This document shows positions 25,008 to 36,600 of a DNA stretch of 64,000 nucleotides, in pieces. This DNA comes from Norana najaformis (Eukaryota; Annelida; Clitellata; Crassiclitellata; Hormogastridae). The position numbers were made by a program, and so were the translations under genes. The stretch is taken from assembly GCA_964023275.1 (NCBI GenBank), contig OZ029929.1:4456381-4520380 (forward strand), given 5' to 3'. The notes below the pieces were generated by a model. The model searched no databases and had not been told where the DNA came from. It worked only from the letters and a program-made list of their open reading frames with translations. The stretch's first letter is position 1. Each line of letters begins with the position of its first letter.

Positions 25008-26441
25008 CATTATATATGTACTATCTATGCACTATGAATATATATATATATATGCATATATATATATATGTATGTATGTGTGACTTCCGGATTCTGCTTA
25101 TAATGCTGTCTCGTATCCTATCAAGTAGGGTTCCCAACGAGAGCATTTGTTATTGACCTGATTGTGGTTAGATTTTGGTGCTCCATTGGTTGATGTCTTG
25201 TACATTAGACACCAACACTAGAATTTTGCTAATTAACGAATTAACTAAGTAGTGTGTCAGGGTATGATGCAGCTTTTTCCCAAGGCTTAATTCAGTTATC
25301 CACATTTCCAGCTGCTTTGTATCAGAATTTGTGTAATACAGATGCAGGTTATGAGAAAGTTCTGGTGTATGTGTGTACGTACATTACTGAGTATTTATAG
25401 AAGTGCCTTTTAAGAACCTATCATATGCCTTAGAACATGGCAGTCTGACAGACTGAAAGAGGTGCAACTCAGGGTAACTTTAAAGAAATGCAATGTTGTA
25501 TTATAAGCGCACATACTTCTTTTTTCCTTGCTCTATATTGTCTTACCTTACCTTGACTTAACCTTGATTTACCTTGACTTAACCTTGATTTACCTTGACT
25601 TAACCTTGATTTACCTTGACTTAACCTTGATTTACCTGCTTCACCTTGCATTGTCCTAATTTAGACTGTGCTAACGTTGTTTGAACTGAAGAACTGAACA
25701 AAACTTTGTTGATCACCAACAGTTTAACGACAATACAAGCAATCACAAGCCTAGTATCAGTTGTGAGAGGAAAAAGTTGTAAGGAACCAAGTTGACCCCA
25801 CCAGTTTGAGTTGTAAATTATCCCACATCCCAAAAGTGGGACGTATGGGAGGCACTCATTTCTTTTTCTTAGGCCCTCAAGCTGGCAATGGACGAATCCC
25901 AAGGTCCTGTAAGTGGGACAAGTGCATCACAGGAATTGCCGTTTACTTCCCAGCTTATGCCGGTGCCAAATTATATTGCTTGGTGACAGATGCACGGTGT
26001 GTGCCAACAGTTGCCCAGGGCCGTTACGCGGAGTCGAACCCGCAACTGCATGACCATTGACCAAATGTATTACCGAATTTACTTAGTATGAGTTGCCCTG
26101 TTATAAAATCAGATTGCAGTTTTTACATGGGTTGTATAGGTTACATGGGTTGTTTTTTGTTTAGATACGTGATGACTGGGTCGTACAATAACTTCTTCCG
26201 TATCTTTGACCGCGAGACTCGCCGCGACCTTACTCTGGAAGCGAACCGCGAGAGTCTAAAGCCGCGCCAGTTGCTGAAGCCGCGCCGCGTCTGCACGAGC
26301 GGCAAGCGAAAGAAAGACGAGATCAGCGTAGACTGTCTAGATTTTAACAAGAAGATCTTGCACACGGCCTGGCATCCAACAGAGAATGTCGTCTCGCTGG
26401 CAGCTACTAATAACTTCTACCTGTTCCAAAGTCGAGACTAG
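16802..26441 (+). CDS. PPP2R2: PP2A 55-kDa regulatory subunit B (B55), complete
   Basis: This is the B55-type regulatory subunit of protein phosphatase 2A, a seven-bladed WD40 propeller that binds the A/C core and selects substrates such as cell-cycle phosphoproteins. Coding exons are 16802-16814, 17981-18049, 19502-19599, 19998-20166, 21554-21847, 22938-23102, 24461-24722 and 26165-26441. They total 1347 nt (448 residues plus TAG), against about 447 in vertebrates. The 13-nt first exon encodes MDSA and was chosen because its G/GTATTT donor gives the required phase before [14 protein letters not shown]. Recognisable blocks are [80 protein letters not shown] and [12 protein letters not shown]. 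All lie where the family has them. Invertebrates usually have a single gene equivalent to the vertebrate A-D set, so I give only the family symbol. Introns 4 to 7 are packed with tandem arrays, two abutting exons. A SINE lies in intron 2 and another in intron 7. Confidence 0.96.
18066..18330 (+). mobile_element. tRNA-derived SINE-like element, family B
   Basis: In intron 2 of PPP2R2. The head GGTTAGTGATC followed by GGTTGCAGGTTCGATTG gives A- and B-box-like motifs. The body shares GCAAGTTGTTC, GCACTGACCCCATGA and CATTGCTGGCTGAAGGGCC with the other family B copies. Confidence 0.6.
19130..19205 (+). repeat. family G repeat with CTTA tail
   Basis: Same core and CTTACTTACTTA tail as 7505-7580 and 34092-34168. 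It is in intron 2 of PPP2R2. Confidence 0.45.
21448..21538 (+). repeat. 19-bp tandem array directly upstream of PPP2R2 exon 5
   Basis: Five near-identical units (ACTTCATGGTGTTATTGAT) end only 15 bases before the exon at 21554. They therefore occupy the place where the branch point and polypyrimidine tract should be. Confidence 0.85.
22562..22866 (+). repeat. 40-bp minisatellite with two palindromes per unit
   Basis: About seven units, each holding GGCTAT...ATAGCC around an 8-base loop (7 in one copy, 9 in none) and the palindrome CTGTCAGACAG. It ends about 70 bases before PPP2R2 exon 6 (22938). A looser copy precedes it near 22520. Confidence 0.85.
23220..23355. repeat. clustered CGGTAATACCG palindromes
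   Basis: In PPP2R2 intron 6. The 11-base palindrome CGGTAATACCG occurs exactly near 23270 and 23305, with one-sided or variant copies near 23229, 23250, 23334 and 23346, spaced roughly 30 bases apart. Confidence 0.7.
23915..24060 (+). repeat. G-rich GATGGGGATGGG-type array
   Basis: In PPP2R2 intron 6. The coding strand is G-rich with many GGG/GGGG runs separated by 1-6 bases, so intramolecular G-quadruplexes are possible in DNA or pre-mRNA. Confidence 0.75.
24930..25075. repeat. TA microsatellite in PPP2R2 intron 7
   Basis: A pure TA run covers 24930-25003, followed by a shorter broken TA/TG run to about 25075. Confidence 0.95.
25551..25637. repeat. 21-bp tandem array in PPP2R2 intron 7
   Basis: About four units of CTTGACTTAACCTTGATTTA plus one base. 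The minus-strand SRLSQGK repeat ORF is only a reading of this array. Confidence 0.85.
25795..26065 (-). mobile_element. tRNA-derived SINE-like element, family B, reverse
   Basis: Read on the minus strand it has the B-box-like GGTTCGACTCC in its head and the same body as 18066-18330. It lies in the last PPP2R2 intron, ending about 100 bases before exon 8. Confidence 0.6.
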
Positions 26442-27570
26442 CCACGCCGTCGACCTAGCTCTTAGTATTACTTAGGTAATGAATTACCCATAATTAACGA
26501 AAGTGGAAAGTGCCAGTGGCCACACACGTGCGTTTGTACGCGTGCAACAACAGCGAACCACACTGTTGTACCATAGACGATAAATGTATATGCATAAATT
26601 CATGTGTACTGTATTCGTTCTAATAATGGCCCCGGCGACAGTTGGTGATGCTGCCTCACGGATTCGTTACCAGGTTTTTTGAGGCGACGTAAGTGTCGTG
26701 CTTGTTGCGTTGATGGCCTGGGAGATTTTTAAAAATACTGCTTCATTGGGTGTGGCGATGGGTGATTTCGAGGCTTTGGACAGTTTGGATTGCAGACAAA
26801 AACAGTGATTTTGAAAAAGTTTAGTATGCGTTAAAGCTAGAATCTGGGTGATTATTAGAATGAATGCCTACTATACATGAATACATATATGTCGATATGT
26901 GTGAGTATATGCATATACACAATATACATACATGTATACACGTATTAGTACATGCGTATGCATGCATACACACGATGTTTGTGTTCATGTATAGGTGTTC
27001 TCTTGGTGCGCCATATATAACCTGGCTGTTATATCTGAATATCTGTGGGGTTATTGCATGCAAGGCAGTTGGTTCCTTTGGGGTTTGCTGTATTCAAAGG
27101 ATTGTGCAGACATGTTTTTTTGGTCCTTAAATCTAGCAAATTGATATTTGGTGCAATTACTGTTACTTATTCAAGCTGCTATGTAAATATGTTACTACAC
27201 ATAGTTACATGCCTCTATATATAACTATACATTGTTGCATATATATATGTATATATGTATGTATATAAATGTGTGTATATTTAAATATGCATGGGGCATT
27301 TATGTACATCTGATGGGTTAGTTAAGTGCCCTGAGGAAGGCCTCCTGGAGACTCGAGTGAGATTCTATGACTGAACCACGTCTTTTGGTAGCTGTTGGTT
27401 GATAATGAAACTGCAGGAGTGTCATAATGTAGAGGTGTACATTCAAATATACATACATTACGAATATTAACATATATTAACATAGTGTTAACATATATTA
27501 ACATAATGTTAACATGTATATGTTATTATGTTCACCATTGTTAAAGACTGAAATAGCCAAGAACTTGACG

Positions 27571-28410
27571 TTAAGACTGAAAACTATGTAGCCATTGGTC
27601 AGGGTTTGGCTTACTGGGGTCAACTGAGCGGTGGTGGTGGTGCTGAGGCCCCTCCCAAGTGCCAACTGATTTTCTGGAGCGACCTGGTACTTGGAACTGT
27701 TTCGTTCGTGAGAAAGTTCGTTCACTGCTTGCTCGTTCCTCCTGTACACGGCCGACTTTCTTTAGGGCGTCTGCAACGATTGAAGCGCAAAGTTTGCGTA
27801 CTGCATCGGAGTTTCGAAACGCTCTTGCTTGCACGCTGTCTTGTATTTTACGAGGTAATTCTGTCCTTTGCATTGTAGCTTTTCTTGGAACTTGGAGTTT
27901 CGTCGTGCATACAGAGTCTGTTCCTGTTTCGTCCGCTTCTGTGTAGATAGGTACGTAAACAAATTGGCTGGCCTCTGTTGCTGGAAAACTGCCGCAGTTT
28001 CTGTATGTTCGTTCGTCTTCCAGTCTCGCTGGCGTTTTTTCTTCTTGTAGCGCTGTTATTTCTTGGCAGATTTTATAACTGGTCAACGATTTGCTTTGTA
28101 TTTGTGCGGATGCTCGGCTGTGTACGTAGGCGGTCCGCTGTATTCTGTGGTTTGCACGACTGATTATTAGGCAGGAGTAAGGAGTGTTGCAAGGAAATGC
28201 GTTCCAGCAAGGTTGAAATTGTGCTTTTATGCTGTTTCTGCAAATGGCCTGAAACGAATAGTGCCTTGGTACTATTTCTGCAACAGGTCTGTACCAATTG
28301 GTACTTTGGTACTGTCTGCGAAAGGCCTGTCGTGAATAGTGCCTTGGTACTATTTCTGCAACAGGCCTGTACCGTTTAGTATTCTGGGATACTGTTTCAG
28401 CAGTTGCCAA
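27571..28410 (-). CDS. unrecognised 279-residue ORF, uncertain gene
   Basis: This is the longest unexplained ORF outside the transposon. It is a single uninterrupted frame, rich in Arg, Lys, Glu, Gln and Ser, with no signal peptide or membrane segment that I can see. Residues about 15-27 and 44-56 repeat the same 13-residue word, YRPVAEIVPRHYS, because the ORF starts inside a degenerate DNA array. The remainder has a predicted amphipathic stretch near SDAVRKLCASIVADALKKV. I recognise no family. Several other frames are also open here, which weakens the coding case. It could be an orphan gene, a decayed element, or chance in a region of higher GC. Confidence 0.25.
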   Translation of the reverse strand: MATAETVSQNTKRYRPVAEIVPRHYSRQAFRRQYQSTNWYRPVAEIVPRHYSFQAICRNSIKAQFQPCWNAFPCNTPYSCLIISRANHRIQRTAYVHSRASAQIQSKSLTSYKICQEITALQEEKTPARLEDERTYRNCGSFPATEASQFVYVPIYTEADETGTDSVCTTKLQVPRKATMQRTELPRKIQDSVQARAFRNSDAVRKLCASIVADALKKVGRVQEERASSERTFSRTKQFQVPGRSRKSVGTWEGPQHHHHRSVDPSKPNPDQWLHSFQS

Positions 28411-28437
28411 CAGCCTGTACCAAATAGTGCATTGTGC
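28225..28437. repeat. degenerate ~42-bp tandem array
   Basis: Four or five copies of words such as AATAGTGCCTTGGTACTATT and GCAACAGGCCTGTACC with drift between copies. It underlies the first third of the minus-strand ORF. Confidence 0.7.
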
Positions 28438-29814
28438 TATCTAACTTAATGTTGGTATTTGTAGTACTTGGCCAAAGTTTGAAGAGATGTCTGTCAACAG
28501 TTGGATTGCAAATACTGGTACTTAAATGAATAAATGTACTCTCCATTGAAAGAATTCAGTGTTATGGTACTTGTTACTGCTTCTTCTTTCACTATTGCAA
28601 TTGAAATTTACCATGCCATTTCCCATAAACTGGGAAGAGAGAGAAGTAAAATTGCCATTTTAAGCCTTTCCTTTCTCCAAAGAGCTTCTGTCTCTTCACT
28701 GTAACAGGTGCTGTGTACCTATTACCTTTAAAATACAGACTGTGGTGCAATTCAAATCTAAAATTGCATATTTACTCTTTGAGGCGCCATTCTGGTCCCA
28801 CGCCATAATGAATCGGGGCTTTGAGTGGGTTTCCTCTTGCAGGTCTTGATCTGGGCTCTATCAGTTGAGGGTCCATAGTTGCACCCCTAAATACGGTGCT
28901 TTATATTTCATGTAAGGTTTAGTTGTAGGGGTCATCCTGCTTTGGACCCTTCCCCCCCTTTGTTAGCATGTGGCATTACCCTCCCCATTCTCCTTGCAGA
29001 AGTCCTAACTCCAACAGAGTACTAAGGCCCCGATTAGGCTACTCTGTTGATCTTCTATGGCTAACTGTGGCATGGGATGGGGTACTTTGGTACCTCTGCA
29101 TCCATTAAATGGACTCGAATTAGACCCAACACAGTACAGAATGTACCGTCTGACTGAAGTTGAACTGTACCAAATTTAGATACAGACGTGCACATTGGTT
29201 ATAACCCCCATTCCTTGTCCTCATTTGGTGACCCCCTCTGCGGATGCCCTCAATGGACGACCCATACATAGGTGTTGGATGCCTTCTTGGGCGATGATCA
29301 AGAGGTGCTATGTAAATTGCGTAAGCTCATTACCTTACGATAGCATCAAACAAAAGACACCACATCAAAAGCAGGGAATATCCGACGTTATGCAGTTTCA
29401 ACTTTTTAAAACAACAAAAACAGCATCTAGTAAACCAAGTTTTCACACTTATTATCTGAAATTGTGACATCAAGTAACGTTGGCGACAATTCATACATAA
29501 TGCTCTTAAACAACATGACATCACAATTACTAATCAGCAGATCACAAAATACAAGTAACAAGTAGATAAAACACAAATGTCCTTGAGTAGCACAATAGAT
29601 CAACAATTAACACCAACAAAAGATTTTCTTAAAGAAAGCTACATCAGTGAACCTCGCTGCAAAACTGTTCTTAGAGTCGCAGTGTAAGCACAAATTAACA
29701 ATTTTCTTCGATAACAAAATTGACAATAAGGCATTTAACAAAATCTGTTGGACAATCATGTTGAAAATCAAAATCCATAAGAGCATTGTTCTTGAGAAGT
29801 CACATTCTATCTGC

Positions 29815-30035
29815 AGGTTGTGAGGATGCCAGTTCGCATACCGATAGTGGCTATATTTCAGGGATTTAAATCTCAGGCTAGCATGGCCAGTACACAGGAA
29901 CCTTAAACGACGGGGCATCCATTCAAACAGGCAGCAGTGGTAAATTATCTCGCCCAATAAATTCATTGCAAATTGAGCAAGGTCGAGGCCATACAGTCGC
30001 TATATGAAACCATATACATTTACATAAGTATTTTC
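29815..30035 (+). repeat. family D repeat
   Basis: It shares the GGATGCCRGTTCGCATACCG start with 765-935 and the ATTCAAACAGGCAG core with all copies. It is the longest copy, ending in TACATTTACAT. Confidence 0.55.
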
Positions 30036-30493
30036 TGTTTAAACTTTAAAGTAATGTCTGTCAACAACTAGACACTAAAATGATTAAACAGAAAGTACCC
30101 GCAGGAATGGTGTTGATGTGGATAAGACAATCTTACTTACACACCCTTACTTATATGTGACTTTAGGACACATTTCTTTGTGACTATTGTCAAGAAATAT
30201 TGCTAAAGCAAAGATAACTTTGTGACATCAGTCATTCAATATTGTCAAGGCAGACAACAATTAGACATTAGTCCTTCCTGTGCAGGTCTGCACTTCCGGC
30301 AGTGTAGCTTCTCCATTCATCTCTGTTAGTTTTGACAAATGAATCTGTTGCATTGTTTCTGTTGCTAAAGTCTTCTTAGACAACAATACAACACAAACGT
30401 CAAGGCAAAGAATGACGTTACACAATGTTTTCAATGCAAAGAACTGTGTGAACACAACGTCATGGCAACGAATAATGCCACACAACCGGTATG

Positions 30494-30600
30494 TTGTTAA
30501 GGCAAGGTACAATGTGACACTGTTGTTAAGACAAGGTACAATGTGACACTGTTGCTAAGGCAAGGTACAATGTGACGATATGTTGTTAAGGCAAAGAGCA
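30494..30600. repeat. 29-bp tandem array just past the whirlin stop codon
   Basis: Three to four units of GGCAAGGTACAATGTGACAC plus a GTTGTTAA-type spacer. It probably lies in the 3' UTR of the minus-strand gene, which stops at 30635. Confidence 0.75.
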
Positions 30601-30634
30601 TTTTGACACAATGTCATCAAGACATATAATGCTG

Positions 30635-33600
30635 TCATGGCAGAACCCTGATCTTCATCACTGGCATTGATCTGTCTTTGAAAGCCACCCGAATGATTTT
30701 AATTGCTTCCTGGTGAGTGACTGACTTCAGGCTTACGTCGTCAATCGACAGTATATGCATTCCAGGCTGAAACACAAACACAGACTGACAAATAAGTCCA
30801 AAAACTACTCAGCGGCAAGAAAAACTACTTAAGAGCAAGAAAAACTACTCAGAGGCAAGAAAAACTACTTGAAAGCAAGAAAAAAACTACTCGGAGGCAA
30901 GAAAAACTACTTAAGAGCAAGACAAAACTACTCAGAGGCAAGATGAAACTATATATTTGCATGCAAGAAAAACTACTAACAAGCAGGAAACATACATACG
31001 CCATACATTCATACATATTTACGTCATATACTCTGTGTGCCTCTGTACCTTTGTGTTTATGTGCCATTTTGTATGTCTGTCTTTGTGGTTGAGTGTCATT
31101 CTGTGTGTCTGCCTTTGGGGCTGTACATCTTCCTTCACTTGTTTGCTGTGTTATGTATTGTATTTAATTGTTTGTGTGTATGTATGTCCATTTTTTGGCT
31201 GGAATTTGTTTGTAATTGACCTGACTGTTCTATACAGATATCTACTGTTCCCCTTCTTGTTCTCTATTTCCGCCTTTTCACACACCTCCTCCAGTTGTTT
31301 CTGTTTGTCGTTTCTTAGATGTCTCTGTACCTCCGCCTTCAGTTCTTTATACTCTTCTCTGTCCTTTTGCTTGGCTTCACGCTTCTTGTTGATGAGTTCA
31401 ACAGTTTCTTTGGTAATCCATGGCTTCCCTTTGTCTCTCCTCCTGTAACCGACTATTTTTTCGGCCGCAGTGAAAAGTATGTCTTTTGTTTCCTTCCACA
31501 ATTCGTTGGGTGACCTTTCCTCTATTACCGTGTTCAAAGCTTCGAATCTGTTTGCTACTTCTATCTCATAGGTGATTCCCTTGTTTCCAGCCAGATCCTC
31601 TACATTCAGTCTTTTTATCACCTCTTCCTGCTTTTTCCTTCCTAATCTGATCTTCAATGTTGCCACCAGCAAATTATGATCTGAATTGCAGTCCGCACCT
31701 GGGTATGTCTTGCATTTGTTGATACACGTCTTCCACTTCCGATCGATACCTATGTAATCAATCTGGTTTTTTGTTCTTCCGTCCGGAGATGTCCAAGTAC
31801 TTAATCTCCTTGGATGTTGTTTAAACCATGTATTGGCCAGACCCAACTCCTGTTCCATACAAAAATCTATTAGCCTCTCCCCTCTCCCATTTATCTCCCC
31901 CAATCCTTCTCCACCCGTCACTGGTTCTATTCTACTTTTTCCCACTTTAGCATTGAAATCTCCCATTACCATTGTAATGTCTCTTTTCGGAATGTTTTTT
32001 AACGCTTTTGCCAACATCTGGTAGAACTCCTCAACTTCATCTTCTTCTCCATCTGTTGTTGGCGCATAGACCTGTATCATGCTTATGCATCTTGGCTTTG
32101 CTTTTAATCTTACCACCAAAATTCTGCTGCTTATTGTTTCATATCCAATTAGGGCCTTAATCCTGTTTTTCTGTATCCAAACTCCTACTCCTCCATGTCC
32201 CTGAGTCTCTTCTCCTGAATATACAATCATATGTCCCTCTGACGTTATGAAGTGTCCTCTGCCTCCCCAACGTACCTCTGCCAAGCCACATACCTCCAAC
32301 CTCATTCTCTCCATCTCCTTACCAAGAACCTGGGTTTTTCCCAGCTGTATCATACTTCGCACGTTCCAAGTGCCTACTCTCATCCTCTTCCTGAGTTGAA
32401 AAATGTCATCACTGCATACACTGCATACAGGCAGAAAATGGAGAATACATCACGGACACTGAAGGCATTGCTGAACGTTGGAGGCAGTATTGCGAAGAAC
32501 TGTACGATGACAAAGAGGTGAAGGAGGACACGAATGAATACGAGAGAGAGCCACCCCCTTTAAGATCAGAAGTGGCAAGAGCGATAAAACAGTGTGCGAA
32601 CGGGAAATCAGCGGGGCCGGATGGAATACCTGCGGAACTGTTTAAATACGGAGGAGAAGCTACAGTAGACAGATTTCATCTTATATGCACAGCACTATGG
32701 GAAGATGGAGAATGGCCAGAGGATTGGGCGGATTCAATTTTTGTACCCATACCAAAGAAAGGAGATGCCAGGCAATGTACAAACTATAGAACAGTGGCCT
32801 TGGTCGCACACGCAAGTAAGATTATGCTGAGGATCATTTTGGAAAGAATAAGGAATCAGACGGAAGCAGAAGTGGCGGAAGAACAGGCGGGTTTTCGGAA
32901 GGCTAGAGGGACAAGAGACCAGATAACAAACCTGAGAATTATTATGCAAAAGGCAAATGAACATCAACAACCTCTTTTCATGTGCTTTGTAGACTTCAAA
33001 AAAGCTTTTGATTCAATAGCACATGAAACATTATGGACAACAATGATAGAAATGGGATTTCCTGGACACATAATAAAGTTGTTATCCAAGCTGTACAAGA
33101 AACAAAACGCAAAGATCAAAGTGGCAGGAACACTATCTGGAGAGTTCAGAGTCAGGAGAGGGGTGAGACAAGGATGCGTGTTGTCTCCAAGTTTATTTAA
33201 CATTCTGGCGGAGAGGGTAATGAGAGAGGCTTTGGAGGGTTTTGACGGAGGAGTGCAGATAGGGGGAAGGCGGTTGACAAACTTAAGATACGCAGACGAC
33301 ATAGTACTAATAACAGAATCTGAGAAGGAATTACAAACACTGGTTGAAAGATTAGACAGAGCAGGAAGGAAATATGGAATGCGGATTAACACGGATAAAA
33401 CAAAGGTCATGACAACAGCAGAAACCAGGTGTCAGATCAGCATAGGTCAGGAAACAGTGGAGCAGGTGAATACTTTCATGTACTTGGGCTCGAGGATCGA
33501 CAGGGACAGCGATTGTGGAGCAGAGATAAGGGTACGACTTGCAAAGGGATATGCAATGGCTACAAATCTTAAAAAAATATGGAAAAGCCATGGCATATCA

Positions 33601-36600
33601 CTGGTAACAAAGATGAGGCTCTTGATGACATTAGTATGGCCGGTGGCACTGTACGGATGTGAGAGTTGGACTTTGAGGAAGGAGGAAGAGAGGAGGATAG
33701 AAGCATTCGAGATGAAATGTCTAAGAATGATCATGCAAATATCGTGGATGGAAATGCGGTCAAATGAATGGGTACTGGAAGCGGCTGGAGTAGAGAGGAA
33801 TCTTTTGAAGACAGTAAGGAAAAGGAAATTGATCTATTTTGGCCACATCATGAGGAAGGAGGGAACATGCATCGAGAAGGAGATAATACAGGGCACAATA
33901 CCGGGAGGACGGAAAAGAGGAAGACCGAGAATAAACTGGTTGGGCAACATCAGGGCATGGACTGGGCTAACAATGGAGGAGATGCTCAGGCTGGTGGAAG
34001 ACAGAGGACACTGGAGGAACATTGTGCATGATGCGGCCGAATCTCGGAACGAGGAAGGCTGAGAACAGAACAGAACAGATGTATGTCCATGTCTATGATT
34101 CCTTGCTCAGCCGTGTCACGTTAGCAAATGCACTACTTACTTAAATGCATTACTTACTTACTTACAGGAGACAAAACACGTGCAAGAAAAACTTCAAAGG
34201 CAAGCAAAAATTAGTCAGGTGAATAAAAAGGAAAGCACTATCCAAATTAGATTCTGTGCTTTCTGACCGGACATTGGCTTATAACAATTTCTATGGTCAA
34301 TCTGGCAAAATTAGTGTCCAACCTTACCCGACATTAATTTCAAGTGGTCCGTTAAAACTGACATGGATATGGCAGTACCTTTAGGGTCCCTTCGAGGTCT
34401 GCAGCACCCCCAGGAAGGACACTGTCAATCATGATGTTGGGCTGACTACGGCTGTCAGAACCACCGGAAATGCTCAGTCCTGACACACAGCAAAGTCCAA
34501 GGTATCTTGTTTTAGAAAGGAATATAAAAGAGTGGCTGCTATATTGTTTATAAACCGTAATCATAAATGCGAGATTTCGAAAATGCTACTTAAAAGCAAA
34601 GCGCAGGTCACCAGCTTTTTCACGAGTGCTGCGTCAAGTCAGTGGGGTTGTCCAAAGACGCCATGTCAAGAACCAAGTCAGGTGCCAGAAAATCAGAGAG
34701 AGAAGGTGGAAATGAGCACAGACGAAAGTTGGATTGTGCTATATATTTTCGTCTGTTATTATATTTCTAAGCTTCTGTTATCATTCTTTTACAACTCTAG
34801 CATCACTTAGGCTTTTGCGAGGCATTGGTGCTTTAAAGGCGCTATAAAAATGTCTCGGTACGCACATGTATTATATGAAGACAGAGTAAGAAGCAAAGCT
34901 GTTGTGTGCTAAGGACTTGCACAAAGTCACTTGAGCAGAACAAACTCAGATAAGGCTTGAAGGCAAATGTTCTTCATTTCAACAAATGCTTATTTGCAGC
35001 CACATAATCGGCATCACAAAGCGAGTGCTCAAAGTGGAACCAATCACCTGCAATCATCCATCGCACTCAACCAATCCAACATTCGTCTGTGCTTCAGCCA
35101 AAAGACTTCGAAAACCATATGCACTAAAATACCTCCTAAAGCCAACCAACTCACCCAAGTTCTCAAGCGATTTGTCCAGATAGACTGTTATTGGTTCCAT
35201 GCGATTTGGAGAACTTGTATGGCGCTCCTTGTATGCTCTCCTTTGAACATTAAAAGTGAAGGGCAAAGCACTGTCTGGAAAGGCACTCGTCCGATTCTGA
35301 CCTGCCCCTTGACCCTGGCTGCTAAATGAATTCAGCCGCTGATTGCTGTGAGATTCAAGCTGCCTGTTGTTACCCAAGTCAGACTGGTATTGGTGACCGT
35401 CCGTTAAGTTCATGCGAGAGAGAAGGGACCTATGATCGGAGTCATCTAGGAGCCGTACTGACGTCAGCGAAACTCCTGAATTGTCATCATGGAAGGGGAG
35501 TGCTTGTTCGTCTCGATGGAGAGAAAACCCGGCAAGCACAGGAGTGCTATTCCGAAAGTCAGAAGCCACTCCGGAGTCGACGAATCGCGACGAAGACGAC
35601 TTAGACAACGAACGAGTGTGTTTTTGGTTGATTTGTGACAGGGAGCTCCTCATCGAAGGAACGGTTACGTCATACGACCCGCGTCTCGATGTCATGTTGC
35701 TGTTGTACGACGCCACGTCAGAATCAGGTGACACCGAGCGACTTGACGTCTGTGAGTTGGTAGGCAGAGGCAAAGGTTGACGCTGCCGACTTGGTCGGAT
35801 GTCACTGGCTGATGCGTCTTCTGAAAGCAGAACTCGATCAAGAAGTTGGAGAGCGGAGCTTACCGAAGGAATGGAATCTGTGCGATACGCAGCATTGTCG
35901 GTTTCAACGATACTTCAAAAAAGAAAACCAACAGAGTAAAAGACTCAAAGTGACTCGGAGGTCCCTTAAATGGCGCCATTTAAATGTTCATATATAATGA
36001 ACCAATTTGAGCTGATAAAGAGAAAATTAAGTAACCCTCAAAAGCTGAAAAGCTTCAGGAAGAAACTAGAACTTACTTGTTCATGTTATCTTCCTAGGCC
36101 GAGCTACAGCTAATGCATATGCAGTGTAATCAGTTATATTAAATTGTGCTTTATATAGCTTCTCATAATATTAACAATAATAATAACAATAGTCTGTCTG
36201 TCATTCCATAAGTGGTGCTATATAAATGTGCAATCATATCACTAGTGTTACAATCAACGTTCCATCTAAGCTTCACAGCCGCACAGGTTTTGTGGCTCAT
36301 ACACTGCAAAAATGGTCATACAATATATATGTCATCCAAAAAATCTTTATTTACAGCAAGTTCAGCCACCTGAACTGTACAGCTCATTTTTTGAACATGC
36401 TGTATGAGATCAGACGACGTGGGGAAAATTTGAACTTGAGTACAGCTCTAACATACATTAACAGACATGTGCAGTGTGGCGTCTTTTATCTGAACTTTTC
36501 CATGTATCAACTACTTGTATAGGTCAAACATGTCTGGACTGCTTCAAACAAGATTTGAATGTAGAGATATAGAGTAAGATACGACTGTAAAATAAATGTA

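Larger units (their letters stand above)
26442..30634. other. region between convergent PPP2R2 and whirlin-like genes
   Basis: The 3' UTRs of both genes must extend into this region from either side, but I see no canonical AATAAA close to either stop. Contents: TA/TG-rich microsatellites (about 26870-26960 and 27215-27280), a TTAACATATA array (27470-27515), a 279-codon minus-strand ORF (27571-28410), a degenerate ~42-bp array (28225-28437), unremarkable unique sequence 28440-29810, a family D copy (29815-30035) and a 29-bp array (30494-30600). Confidence 0.6.
31192..34078 (+). mobile_element. RTE-like non-LTR retrotransposon with inverted 5' half
   Basis: The element is bounded by a 12-bp target duplication. 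Its 3' end is a short GAACA tandem (about 34062-34078) just after the ORF stop, as in RTE-type LINEs that end in simple repeats. The endonuclease half (31192-32383) reads on the minus strand and the reverse-transcriptase half (32395-34062) on the plus strand. The left edge corresponds to the protein region that should immediately precede the RT half, so the 5' part is inverted in place rather than being a second element. This matches the known twin-priming outcome for LINEs. Both halves are open, so the insertion looks recent. Confidence 0.85.

Noticed and set aside
25469-25651. SRLSQGK repeat ORF on the minus strand
   Set aside because: It is only a reading of the 21-bp array in a PPP2R2 intron.
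31151-32383. Endonuclease ORF as a host gene (craniofacial development protein 2-like)
   Set aside because: It lies inside a target-site duplication with the matching RT half and is the inverted part of a LINE.
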